Of a stretch of 64,000 bases of DNA, positions 47,901 to 57,519 are shown one piece after another. This DNA comes from Patiria miniata (Eukaryota; Echinodermata; Asteroidea; Valvatida; Asterinidae). A program made the position numbers and the translations under genes. Below the pieces are notes generated by a model. That model was not told where the DNA came from, made no database searches, and was given only the letters and a program-made list of their open reading frames with translations. The stretch spans positions 5,026,632 to 5,090,631 of the forward strand of contig NW_024037047.1 of NCBI RefSeq assembly GCF_015706575.1, in the 5' to 3' direction. Every line of letters begins with the position of its first letter. Within the stretch, counting starts at the first letter, position 1.

Positions 47901-50587
47901 CTGAAACGGTGGAGCTAAACAAAATTGGACACTATGTGGTCAAGAATGTGTCGATCCGTGATATCACTAACACCAGCCTAATACGATAAAGCATTGTACC
48001 CGTAACGTAGCTCAAACACCATCCTCACTTGGCTAAAATATAAACAATCAGTTGGGAAGAGCGAATGCCTTGGGACAACGAGTCGCGTGCACTGGCTTAT
48101 GTATTTTTCTTTATTTTTTTGGCTTGAATTGCAGCCACATAGTAGTATGCAATGACAGATAAAAGTATGATTCCGAACTCGGTCATGGACGCTCATACTT
48201 TTTACATGGATAGAGGGCTAGATAGTGTGGTCACATCCGAGCGAAAAATAGTATAGCATAAAGACAAAGAGAGGCACAAGGCGTTTCTTCCTGTCCAGCT
48301 GAAATGCGTAGACGCATTACTTTTAATTGACGCGCGTCAAAGTAACACTGCCCTGACAAAGGGCTTGATATAACAGTTGTTGGAATACTGGAACGGTAAT
48401 CCGGTTCAAACCCCGCTTCAGTCAATTTCATTGTTCACCTTTAAAATAATAAAAGAACAAGAACATTATATTGTTTACAGGGCCTACCTGGTACTTGTGC
48501 TAAGTCTACACGTCTTATTGCTCTCAGAGCCTCTCTCAGCTTCTCAGGAGCGTCTGCGGTGTTGTCCTGTTTCCTCCACCAGGCATCTAACATCCTGAAG
48601 CTCTGCTGTTCTACGTCTCGTGGGAAGTTTGCTCTGAATGTGTCGACCTCACTGACCGAGAATCCCAATTTTAAGGCAAGGGTCTCCCATTGTGGTCCAA
48701 GCCCGCTTGACAATTTCAAGAAGTGTGTGTTTCTCGACTGCTCTTCTTCTTCTGGAATGCAAAATCATATAAAATCATCAACCATCGCAGGGCGACTTGA
48801 GGGGCTTAACACGAAAGTGAACTCTTCTGCACTGAAGGGTGACGTTAATCATGATCAGACGTCCAGCGTATTGACTGATCATGTAGCCGGGTACCTTTAT
48901 AAACATATTTTAAAAGAAATTAACCCCACTCGGTGATTTCAGACGTCGCCGTTTCTACAGATTAAGCATAGCAGTAATGTGAAATTGGGGAATAATGTCT
49001 CCCTCAGTTTTGAAGAGTGAAATTTGGTTAAGCACTCAATTTAACTGCTTTTTGAGACAGACTTTTGCCCAATATACTTACCTAATGGTCCACCGCCTAC
49101 CAAGCCGCCAGCGCGAAGCTCAATATTCTGGTCTTGCTGTATCCCATGGTCGCGAATGGAGAGTAGGTCACAAAGCTGCGGACAAATTTTAACGAAATTA
49201 AATGTTATTTCTAGAGACAAAACTGTGGCACACTGCTTACCCATCTGACTGGCACAACATTTCTAAATCGTAACAGTATCAGAGGACCCGAATGTCTTGC
49301 AGATGTTGTTTTGCCAGAAATGTACCCCCTGTTTTTAAAACTCATGTTACAATCACAAAGGATGTAGTATAACACTTTCAGGGAAAATCACTCTCTAAAT
49401 TCCCCTACATTTTCATCCCGCCTTCCGTCAACAATTTTTTAAACTGAAGTAATGCAATTTTTAAAAAAGTTCGAGATACTAATATTAAATTGGCATTATA
49501 CTCTTAGATCAATTTAATTTTAAAAGTAATATCGTTATGGTCATAATAGAAGCAGTACCTGAAAGTTTCTCCCGATGTATAGGTGTTGATTATCAGGCTG
49601 GATACCACTCTCACTTTCAACCAATACCTTTAAATCAGATACGGATGTCTTCGGATCTAATTGCAGGCAAAGTGTCTTTGGTAAGACCAGACCTCGGACA
49701 AAAACCTGCAATTTCTGTCTCACATCCACGGGACTGCAAGTTGAAAATAGAAAAAAAAATATCTCCTGACTGCGATGAAGTTACAAAACTCTGACAATTG
49801 CTCTTTTTTTTTTAATTCAGCTCATTTTTTGCTTGTCTTCTATTGTTTATTATTCTTTCTTCTGCCAGTTGCTTACAAGGAACTGAAATCAGATATTCAC
49901 CTCCAATTACAAATGTTGCTTAGTTTTAGGCCTACGTGTAGTTGATTTGGATGGGAGAAATAAGAATCAATTCTACACTTAAGAATAGTTACAATTATAA
50001 ATGGTCATAATTGCTTTATCGTTTTTTGTGTATTCAAATTGGCAATGGGCTTGAGATACAGATTGAAACCTACTTTGAACTGGTCAACCAAATGCGGTTG
50101 AACACAACGATGCAAATGCGAATTTATTAAAAAACAAAACATGAAAATGAATTCATGAACATTGCAGGTAGGAATTCCTATTTGGTCTATGCTGAAAACC
50201 ACTACTCCTGGTACGTCAAGAGAAAACTACCATCCAACAGGCCAAATGTATAATAGGGATGTAGCAAAAAGTTGGTCTATTGAAATTTTGAGAGCGATTT
50301 CCGCGATCATACCTTTTCACTCCAGCTTTACTGATTGTTTCTTCTGTTGTCGAAGTTTCGCCATGCTCAGAATGGTTTACTGACGCATCTCTCGGTGACT
50401 GGACGGATGCTCCCTCTTCAACAGAATAGAGTCTTGGCGAGGCTTTGACTGGAAAGGCGGCCATGAATGCCGCCTTACGACTTGGCTTAACCCTCCTCTT
50501 CGTGCCGACGAGTTTGCCGAGTGAGTGGTTGTACTCCTCGGCTAAGATCCTAGCTTTACCCCGCCGGCCAGTGCTGTTTTCTTGCAT
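37719..50587 (-). CDS. UBL-DEATH-NACHT-LRR receptor gene (NLR-B), five-exon model
   Basis: Predicted intracellular NLR-type immune receptor. Seen: five minus-strand exons, 50587-50313, 49733-49559, 49175-49082, 48751-48488 and 44980-37719. Introns have GT-AG ends with good polypyrimidine tracts at most acceptors (579, 383, 330 and 3507 nt). Exon-end phases 2, 0, 1 and 1 match each following exon, so the joined frame is open for 8070 nt (2689 codons plus stop). Domain order: basic N-terminus (about 1-91), ubiquitin-like domain (about 92-181), DEATH (about 190-270), NACHT (about 375-720), then LRRs to the end. Family knowledge: DEATH-NACHT-LRR proteins are expanded in sea urchin and amphioxus; NACHT is an ATPase switch and LRRs sense ligand. 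A ubiquitin-like N-terminus is unusual. Oddity: the last LRR run is cut by TGA at 37719-37721, and LRR coding continues open beyond it. Start chosen: ATG at 50587 with A at -3. Transcript evidence is lacking. Confidence 0.8.
38160..42861 (-). repeat. Higher-order LRR repeat, three 1,560-bp blocks
   Basis: Inside the LRR exon, the same order of ten 156-bp units recurs at 38182-39741, 39742-41301 and 41302-42861. Landmarks fall exactly 1,560 bp apart: for example the same sequence at 38932 and 40492, and at 39145, 40705 and 42265. Ten 52-residue units make 520 residues, so the amplification keeps frame. Differences between blocks are few, so unequal crossing-over or conversion is recent on the scale of the array. 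Assembly collapse or expansion is also a risk here. Confidence 0.9.
45285..45392. repeat. (CAAAAA)n simple repeat
   Basis: An A-rich microsatellite of CAAAAA and related units in NLR-B intron 4. The Lys/Gln and Phe/Cys open frames across it are artefacts. Confidence 0.9.
45600..47077. other. NLR-B intron 4, part without recognised features
   Basis: Lies inside the 3.5-kb intron between the DEATH and NACHT exons. Apart from the tRNA-like relic at 45.87 kb, nothing is recognised. Confidence 0.6.
45868..45945 (+). pseudogene. Possible tRNA-derived sequence
   Basis: Has a TAGAGTCAGCGA D-arm-like part, the arm TTGGA-TTACAAA-TCCGA, and the B-box-like GAGTTCGATTCC. The acceptor and T stems pair poorly. 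Intronic in NLR-B. Could be a SINE head; low certainty. Confidence 0.3.
47604..47666 (+). pseudogene. tRNA-like relic with internal deletion, unit 1
   Basis: Same relic as at 27775 but lacking about 10 nt between the anticodon stem and the B box (GGTAATCCGGTTCAAACCCC). Not foldable as a tRNA. Confidence 0.45.
47730..47828 (-). pseudogene. Truncated duplicate of the DEATH exon in NLR-B intron 4
   Basis: A 3' portion of the DEATH exon, encoding about 33 residues (AWWRKQDNPADAPEKLREAL and the following RVD motif), with the normal AG|GTAGGC donor retained. It arose from the tandem duplication 47078-48591, whose junction cuts the exon after codon GAT. An AG (GCATTCAG) sits exactly at the cut, leaving a 99-nt, phase 1-1 piece that could be spliced in frame, though its pyrimidine tract is weak. 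Most likely a non-functional fragment. Confidence 0.6.
48362..48424 (+). pseudogene. tRNA-like relic with internal deletion, unit 2
   Basis: Second copy of the relic at 47604, carried by the 757-bp tandem duplication. Confidence 0.45.
48488..48751 (-). CDS. NLR-B exon 4: DEATH domain
   Basis: A 264-nt exon with acceptor TTTTGCATTCCAG and donor ACCAG|GTAGGC, in phase 1 at both ends, so the domain is a symmetric module. The product opens with an acidic EEEEQSR segment, then LSSGLGPQWETLALKLGFSV, EVDTFRANFPRDVEQQSF, RMLDAWWRKQ and APEKLREALRAIRRVDLAQV. The Trp of helix 1, the L-G-F turn, and the R-M-L-x-x-W-W helix are typical of DEATH domains, which recruit adaptors by homotypic contacts. Exon copies exist in locus A (27913-28176, with a nonsense codon) and, truncated, at 47730-47828 in the next intron. 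Assignment to the DEATH superfamily is confident; a specific partner cannot be named. Confidence 0.85.
49082..49175 (-). CDS. NLR-B exon 3: ubiquitin-like domain, second half with glycine terminus
   Basis: A 94-nt exon between a TTTGTCCGCAG acceptor (phase 0) and a CCATTAG|GTAAGT donor (phase 1). The peptide LCDLLSIRDHGIQQDQ aligns with the ubiquitin TLSDYNIQKES segment. NIELRAGGLVGGGPL follows, in the place of the last beta strand and the C-terminal tail. The end in LVGGG resembles the LGG/RGG ends of processed ubiquitin-like proteins such as FUBI, but it is continuous with the DEATH exon. A decayed homologous piece exists at 28506-28575. The short exon was chosen because splice sites, phase and fold position all agree. 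Confidence 0.72.
49559..49733 (-). CDS. NLR-B exon 2: ubiquitin-like domain, first half
   Basis: A 175-nt exon with a strong acceptor (long T-rich tract then CTTGCAG) and a CTTTCAG|GTACTG donor in phase 0. The product starts LQVFVRGLVLPKTLCLQLDP, which lines up with ubiquitin beta strands 1 and 2. It continues through a helix (SVSDLKVLVESESGI) to QPDNQHLYIGRNFQ, matching the ubiquitin PPDQQRLIFAGKQ region. The Gly-Ile-x-Pro-Asp signature after the helix is intact. The position of ubiquitin Ile44 appears to be Tyr, so the usual hydrophobic patch is probably altered. Ubiquitin-like domains fold as a beta-grasp and bind proteasome, UIM/UBA proteins or adaptors. What this one binds is unknown. 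Confidence 0.75.
50313..50587 (-). CDS. NLR-B exon 1: basic N-terminal region
   Basis: A 275-nt coding exon beginning with ATG (A at -3) and ending at an AAAG|GTATGA donor in phase 2. It encodes about 91 residues, rich in K/R in the first half (KRRVKPSRK could act as a nuclear localisation signal) and Ser/Glu/Thr-rich in the second half. No domain is recognised. The link to the next exon is inferred: the two leftover bases AG plus the first base T of exon 2 form a Ser codon and the frame continues. A run of pyrimidines ending TACATGCAG lies about 60 nt upstream, so a spliced 5' untranslated exon further upstream is possible. Confidence is lower than for the domain exons because there is no homologous copy in locus A to compare. 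Confidence 0.55.
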
Positions 50588-50951
50588 CTTTGTGATTGAA
50601 GTCGGGAGTCAGATGATAAGGCTCAACTAATCTGCATGTAGAATAACCGCACTCACGTAGGTAATCATAATTTTGAAATACTGGAATTATTAACACATTT
50701 GGCATGATCTCTGAACAATTATTCCAAAAGCATTTAGAAGAATAGACTGACAAGAAGAAAATTATTTAGATCAGGAGATGAATCCACTTTCAGTTGCCAG
50801 CTAAAGGCACTCATTTTCAGAGCATGGCTTGATATGTTTAGGCGATTAACATCATGAAATATACAGATTCAGCGGGGGGGGGGGGGGGGGGGGAACGGCA
50901 GAATTTAGTGTACTATTTTTCCTTCCACTTTGTTATATTTTTTTCACCTAC

Positions 50952-51128
50952 AATCCCGGCCAAAATGGCTGGGACACTCGGAAATACCCTTAGCCTCCAG
51001 TGGTCACCAACTCCTCCGCTCCCCCGGTCAATGTTGTTCTTTTCAGCGGATGGAGTACACACCGCGCAATGAGAGACAACAACGGGGGCTTGGGTTTTGT
51101 GGGCCCAGCGAGATTTGGCCAGGATTGT
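50952..51128. repeat. Direct repeat, first copy
   Basis: About 177 bp starting AATCCCGGCCAAAATGGCTG and ending GATTTGGCCAGGATTG. It recurs at 51872-52058. Confidence 0.85.
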
Positions 51129-51345
51129 CTGATTTTTTCTTTTTTCAAAATATACATCACATGCCGTTTTGGGAGCTGTTTTCTTGAGTTTTGTTTCCAA
51201 AATATGAAATGGCGGCCGAAGGTTGCATGAAAGAACAAATACTTAGGCCAGATAATAATGATTGATAGTAATACAACAATGGAAATAAAAAATACAAATG
51301 TTCCAATTCTTTAAAATCCCAACTTTATTGATGCGTGCATCGTAA

Positions 51346-51758
51346 CGGTTCACCATGACGGTTCACCGTGCCATTTTTGCCAACAACTGTACAAAATACA
51401 ATTTGTGTTCAACTGGAAAGGCACATTAGGATACACAAACAACATACAATCCATGTCAATTTGTTTCTATTCACTCATTCAGTTTTTTGGCCGAAAAATC
51501 CATCGGTGATCCATCCAAACCAAAATATAATGGAATTGAGTGACTCTGATTCTGATATAATTTACAGCGGTGAACCGTGGTTACACTATGGTTTGGATGA
51601 ATTTTTTAATCCAAATGAAGGTTAAAAAACCTAATTGAAGAAGGTTACACGTTGTTTGTGTATCCTAATACGGCTTTCACGTCGAACACAATCTGTATTT
51701 TGTAAAAAAATATCGGCCAAAATGATATGGTGCACCGTACCGTCATGGTGAATCGTGT
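51346..51758. mobile_element. MITE or deleted transposon with about 100-bp inverted ends
   Basis: The left arm (GGTTCACCATGACGGTTCAC to TAGGATACACAAACAAC) is the inverted diverged copy of the right arm (GTTGTTTGTGTATCCTAAT to GTCATGGTGAATCGTG). The interior includes an acidic open stretch (MELSDSDSDIIYSGEPW) ending near the right arm, perhaps a transposase remnant. Confidence 0.65.
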
Positions 51759-51871
51759 GCATTGACCACGTTGCCAGCGCTCTTGTGCGCGCGCGTGTGT
51801 GTATTATTATTTGAGCGCGTACTACGCGCAATATTTTAACCCAATATAAAGGCTATTGTATATTCAGATAA

Positions 51872-52058
51872 TCCCGGCCAAAATGGTTGGGACACTTGGA
51901 AATACCCTTAGCCTCCAACGGTCACCAACTCCCCCGCTCCCCCGTCAATGTTGTTCTCTTCAGCAGATGGAGCACACACCGCGCAATGAGAGACAACATT
52001 GAACGGGGGCTGGGGGTTGGGGGCCCAGCGGCGGCAGCGAGATTTGGCCAGGATTGCA
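51872..52058. repeat. Direct repeat, second copy
   Basis: Second copy of the 50952-51128 sequence, with small insertions (GCGGCGGCA). Together they flank the MITE at 51.35 kb. Confidence 0.85.
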
Positions 52059-52349
52059 GTCTCAAATAGGTTAGATTGTAGTCTTATTTGTACTGATTGA
52101 CTCCTGCACTGACTAACTCTTTAAGTGACTTTACTTGCTGACTGACAACCTGATACTAAATTAGACTGGTTACCTGGCTGCAGTACAGGGTGAACTGAAA
52201 ATAATAGTGAATGTAAACCCCGCCATTTTCGCCAATTTACAACCGGAATTTACTGCGTTCGTAAATTAAGAACATGTAGCTCTGGCTCTTGTTGTTAGAT
52301 TGAATACGATCGAATACAATTTATGGAGTCCATAAAAAGGCCATATGAA

Positions 52350-55300
52350 GTATTCGATATTGATTCTTGGTTGCCTTCTGTGAAATTAAAAGTCAATATT
52401 GACCAACTGATACCAGGGCAAACTTCAATATTTTGGTGATTGCGTAGGTTAAATATTAATGCGTTGACGCAGATCAACAATAATTATCTCTATTTACGGT
52501 TTGTATTGCAAGGTACGTCTGTACCAACCTGGGACATGCGATTCACAGAGAAAACAAGGTACTTATGTCCATATTAGATTTTAGTTTCGTTTCGCTTATG
52601 CACTTTAACCCTTCTGAATAGGGTGTGGTATCAGATGATTTGCAAAGTCAAAGTCGTATGGCTGTCTGAGAAGATTTCTCGAAAAAGCGGTGAGGTTGTT
52701 TTTTCCCTCAAGATCGTTTGCATGTAGGCAAAGTGAATGTTAACCAAATCCTTGGTTTTGTGTGGTTTGAATAACCACATAATTTTTAATATGGAATGTG
52801 GATGTATTGAGTATGTTGAGTTTGTATTTGGTATGCTGGCCAAATGTTGTATTCTTCGTGCATAAACAATTAATTGGGGTTTTAAGTTAATGAACCAACA
52901 AAATGCACTTTAAGAAAAGTAAGGATTAGCCATGCACAAATACACATCGCAGCACATTAATAGTGTAACATTTACATTAATTGTATTTTGAGATCTCAGA
53001 GACAACTACAGTCACTAAAACTCCTCAGACTTGAAGTAACGTACTTTGCTTCAACTCTCTGCTGAATATTCTGCCACTTAAGATATCCAAGGATATACAG
53101 GGAGGGAATCAGAGCAAACTGAAGGGAACGAAAGAAATTCCGAAGCAGTTTGTCCAAATGGCGCAGAGTAACGAACAAATTAAGAACTCTGCTTTGCGAT
53201 AAAGCGGATGGCAGGCTAAAAAGAGATGCGTCACATAGACCATGGTCCGACCCTCCCGGTAACCACTTGCCAGATTTCTACTGACATCAAACCTACCCAA
53301 TGATAGCGCTGAACAGCTTGAGGATGGTGAGATAGAACATAATTATCGCCACGATGAGAAAAATCTATGAGCTGGTACTCGCAGTGAGAAGAGAATGTGC
53401 AGCCGCGTCAGCTACTTCCATCAAATCCAGCTCCACCAGAAGTAATGTCAGCACTGGTTCACGATGCATCCAATTCACGTGCATGTGATTAGCAACCTGC
53501 CATGATTTATTTCGCCAAATCTCTCTCCTGAGAACGAATACAGCCCTGCAACTATACGGACACTAACTCAATTCAGTTCAATAAAGCATTTATTTCCATT
53601 CTGTGGAAACAAATCCTTAAAGCCGAAGCTTGTGGTTGATGTGCCCAACAATACAAGACCAAACAATATAAACATCACTAATTACATAGTTTGAAATAAT
53701 AACAGTATCATTGTTAAATATATTAATAACAGTTAAACAAAGTAGACACGACAATTAACATTCATATTTATAACGGCTATGCCAACTTAAAAATGAATCG
53801 CAAACTCACCAAACCCATCGCAGAGAACAATTCACGACATGAAATCATGACATGAAATCAAGACATGAAATCACCGAGAGAATATCCTATTGATACTCTG
53901 ACAGGGGCTAATTAAAACATTGAAAATAAATAGACTTACTCCAAATGAACATATCAACTTCTATGGTGATCCCATAATGTACATCACAAGGCCATTCCGT
54001 TGTCATCTAGTATAGTGTGTGAGTTTCCCAGCCGAGCATTTCGTATACTTGAAGAATTATCTCAAAGGCGACTGTACCTAGACTTTTTACGTGGCTTCTC
54101 CCTCATCATCAACGATAAATCATCTTCCATGGAATCAAAAAATGTCTTGTGACAAATGATACGGGATCCATTCATATTATGTCCAATCCATTTCGAGACA
54201 AACTGATTTATGGCCAACTGTTTCCCCAAAAGACAATCAATACTTAGATTATGGAAAAGAACGCTGTTAACAAATGCAGGTACATTTTGCTTTCTGTGTT
54301 TGTGTATATTCTACTAACGTTGCCTTACTTCAATAACAATCATATAAGTGACAGGAAAATTATGATGATAATGATCGATGCAATATCGATTATAGTTGCG
54401 CTCATTCACCTTTTCCCAAGATACCACCAAAAACTTGTGCTAAACCTAAGCAGCGATCAGTTTCCAAATATACTGGCACAGCTACCCATATAAAATTGTG
54501 TTGAAAATCATCATGGGCGTCGCCAGGATTTCTTCTAGAGGGGGCAAAACATATTTTTCCCAAACAAATTCTTGTATTTCTCAACATATTCTCGATTTAT
54601 CAGTTTTACAGGGGAGGCAGAGACATTTTGCCCCCTCCCCCAACCCATTCAATTAACACCACTATGACTGTGCCTCTTTTCCTTTTTTCTCTCCTTTTTT
54701 CTTGCCTTTTTCCCCCTTTTTGGGGGGGTTGCTTTTCCAGGGCGGGGGGGGGGGGCAAACGTCCCCCTTGCCCCCCCCCCTCGCAATGCCCATGAAAATC
54801 ATATTAATAATTAAAACATTATGATATTTAGCTCCCCCCCCCCAGAAAAAAAAGTAAATTGGACTAACGTCGGGCCAACGGTTTTCTAGCGTGGGGTCTT
54901 GAAAACTTCAGGGAATTTACCTAATTTTCCAGTAAAAAAACGAGATTAAAACAATATAAACAACCATAATCTCTTATTCTGCAGTGGAAGTTTTCGGCTG
55001 ACGACATATTCTCACAAGCTGCTGCACGTTTTCAAACTGTTCACATTAATTCGGTGAATAATACAAGTGTGTAGATTCTTTTTAAGCGCATGTAACTAAA
55101 ACATACGTAGCTCTGGCTCATTTTGTTGGATTTAATACGTTAGGATATAGCATTCATCTATTGCATGAGGCCATAAATTATCCAACACTGATTCTTGTTT
55201 GCCTTGTGTGAAATTAATGGTTAATATTGACTAACTCCAGACCTGGGCAAACTCCAACATTTCGGTGTTTGCCCTGGTTATTTATTAAACATCCACAATT

Positions 55301-56345
55301 ATCTTGATAATGGGTATTATTGCAATACACGTCTGTACCAACCTGGCTCATGCAATTCACAGCGAAAGCAGGGTTCTTAATGTCCAAATTTTAAATTTCA
55401 GTTTCGACTCGTTTATGCACATAAACCCCTATGAATAGGGTGTGGTAACGGGTGATTTGCAATGTCAAAGTCACTTGGCTGTCTGCACCGTTGACGAGAC
55501 TATATCAGTATTAAAGCTGCGGTGAGGCTGTTTTTTCCATGATCGTTTGCATTCAGGCAAAATGAACTTTCACCAAATCTTAGGATATTGTGTGGTCTGG
55601 ATATAACCGCATAATTTTTAACATAAAGAGTGGATGTATTGATCATGATTATGTTGAGTTTGTATTGAGTTTGTTGGCTAAAATGTGTATTTTTCACGCA
55701 TAAACAATTATTAGGGGCTTCAAGTTTATGAGCCAAGAAAATGCACTTAAGGCAAAGTAAGGATTACGCATGCACAAAATACTTGTCACAGCACATTATG
55801 AGCGCAATATTTAAAGTGATTGTATTTTAAGATCTCAGAGACAACTACTGTATTACTCCGACTTGAAGTACAGTTCGAATTCGTCAACTCTCTGCTGAAT
55901 ATTCTGCGATCTAAAGAAGATATCGGGAGGGAATTAGAGCAAACTGGGGGAGGGGGCGGGTGTTGAGTGGAAATTCCGAAGCAGTTTGTCCAAAAGGCGC
56001 AGAGTAGCGAACAAATTAAGAACACTGATTCGTGATGAAGAGGAAATTTCCATTCTCAGACTAGAAAGAGACGAGTCACAACAGGCCACAGACAGACAGC
56101 CTCAAGAAGCACTTGCAAGATTTATACTGACACATTGAACCTATACCCGATGATAGCGCTGCACATTTTGAGGATGGTGAGGTAGAGCATACCACCATGA
56201 TTTGAAAAATGCATGAGCGGATATCTGTGTTGAGCGGAGACAGTGCAGCTTTGTCAGCTGTATCCATCAAATCGAGCTCCACCTGAAGTAAATGTCAGCA
56301 CTGGTGCACAATGCATCCAACTCAATTGCATGTGATAAGGAACCT
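52350..56345. repeat. Dispersed repeat family R, diverged independent copy
   Basis: Two units (52350-53720 and 55150-56345) match those at 1.5-4.44 kb with many substitutions and indels. Between them, 53.81-54.25 kb matches 4.49-4.93 kb and 54.4-55.1 kb matches 2.5-3.2 kb. The order of segments thus differs from the copy at 1.5 kb, showing rearrangement. Confidence 0.75.
54251..54493 (+). other. Small open frame in family R, possible membrane peptide
   Basis: An 80-codon frame from ATG, with two hydrophobic stretches (YILLSVFVYILLTLPYF and SIIVALIHLF) and the tail LNLSSDQFPNILAQLPI. The tail frame and stop are kept in the copies at about 2.52-2.62 and 9.24-9.34 kb, and partly at 63.7 kb, but the N-terminal part is not. 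Probably repeat sequence rather than a gene; no family recognised. Confidence 0.15.
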
Positions 56346-56670
56346 GAAAATATATGTTAGACACTAAGATTTCCATTTAAGTGGCTTAAAGATGCAATAC
56401 ATGTAGTTTTCAATGCCGGCGGCCATTTTCTAAAAAAATAAGATGGCATTAATACTGTATCTGGACAAACAAACCATTTGACACTATACCAAATGGTACA
56501 GTTGCATTCCTTGACCCTGAAAATGTATGTTTAAACACCAAAACTTTAATCTTAAGTGTCTGAGAAGATGAGATATGCATGGGTAAATATAGGTTTTTAA
56601 TGGCAGCCATCCTTAAAATCCACGATGGCCGCCATATTGTAATTGGATAAGTTGGTTTCTTTTTTAAGGT
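56345..56670. repeat. Degenerate direct repeat of about 165 bp
   Basis: Two related units, each opening with an ACCTGAAAATRTATGTT-type motif (CTGAAAATATATGTTAGACA, CTGAAAATGTATGTTTAAAC) and leading to a GGCGGCCATTTTC or GGCCGCCATATTG box. Confidence 0.5.
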
Positions 56671-57519
56671 GCTCTCTACTGACAAATCTTCGACAAATTT
56701 AGAGAAAATGACCCAAATGTTTGTGGCCCTGAACATTTTCATTGGACCGTTTTCTCTTTTGTCCGCCAGGCCCATTTATGCGCATGCGTGTAATTATGAA
56801 TGCAATCGTAAAAATGTTAAGTCATTTTAAGAATTGGGTTTGAACCGAATTGGATACCGGGAATCCGATTTTTCCCTGACCCAATTCACTGAGTCACAGG
56901 TTAAGGGCGACAGAGGCCAATATCAGCCGACATTTGAAGAACAAAAAAGTGGGGGCGAAAAAGTGTCGCCGCACCACTTCTGGGTGATGTATAGTCACAG
57001 GTGTGTGGAAGCCCCTTAGTTCCTAGTGCATTACATACCAGGTGACTATAAAATTACCACCTTATCTTGCCTCCAAGTACACAATTTTCATAAACAACTT
57101 CACGACTATTATTAACGATCACGATTATTATTAACAATTATTGTTAACAATTATTGTTAAGTATTAAATGTATTTTGTTTGCTTTTTTGACGGTTGAAAT
57201 TTGGTATGTATAGTTTTATGAGACACTTAGGGGGTTCGTTTTTGGTATTTTTTTTTTTTTTGGGGGGGGACCCGACCGACCGACAGCAAAGTGACTTGTA
57301 GAAGCTGTATTGTTAAAGTGCGACTGCACAATAAGCTATGGCAGTACATCTTACATGAAATGATACAATTACTCACTTAGTCGTGATTTTCAATTAGACT
57401 TTCAATAACAACCGAGTCTTAGATAGTGCACGTATCTACCAACAATTAGGTACTTAAGGCGCTGGAAATTATATATATTATTAAAGAAAGGTAAATAAAG
57501 GTGCTATATTAACTCTAGT

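Larger units (their letters stand above)
47078..48591. repeat. Tandem duplication of about 757 bp within NLR-B intron 4
   Basis: Unit 1 (47078-47834) and unit 2 (47835-48591) are almost identical, starting at GCATGTAGTTTCATTC and ending in the DEATH exon at CCAGGCATCT. Each holds a tRNA-like remnant and the 3' part of the DEATH exon. Only unit 2 continues into the full exon. A related single copy lies in block A at about 27.4-28.1 kb. Confidence 0.9.

Noticed and set aside
50556-50753. 65-codon minus frame overlapping exon 1
   Set aside because: It is in a different frame from exon 1 and does not lead into the downstream exons in phase.
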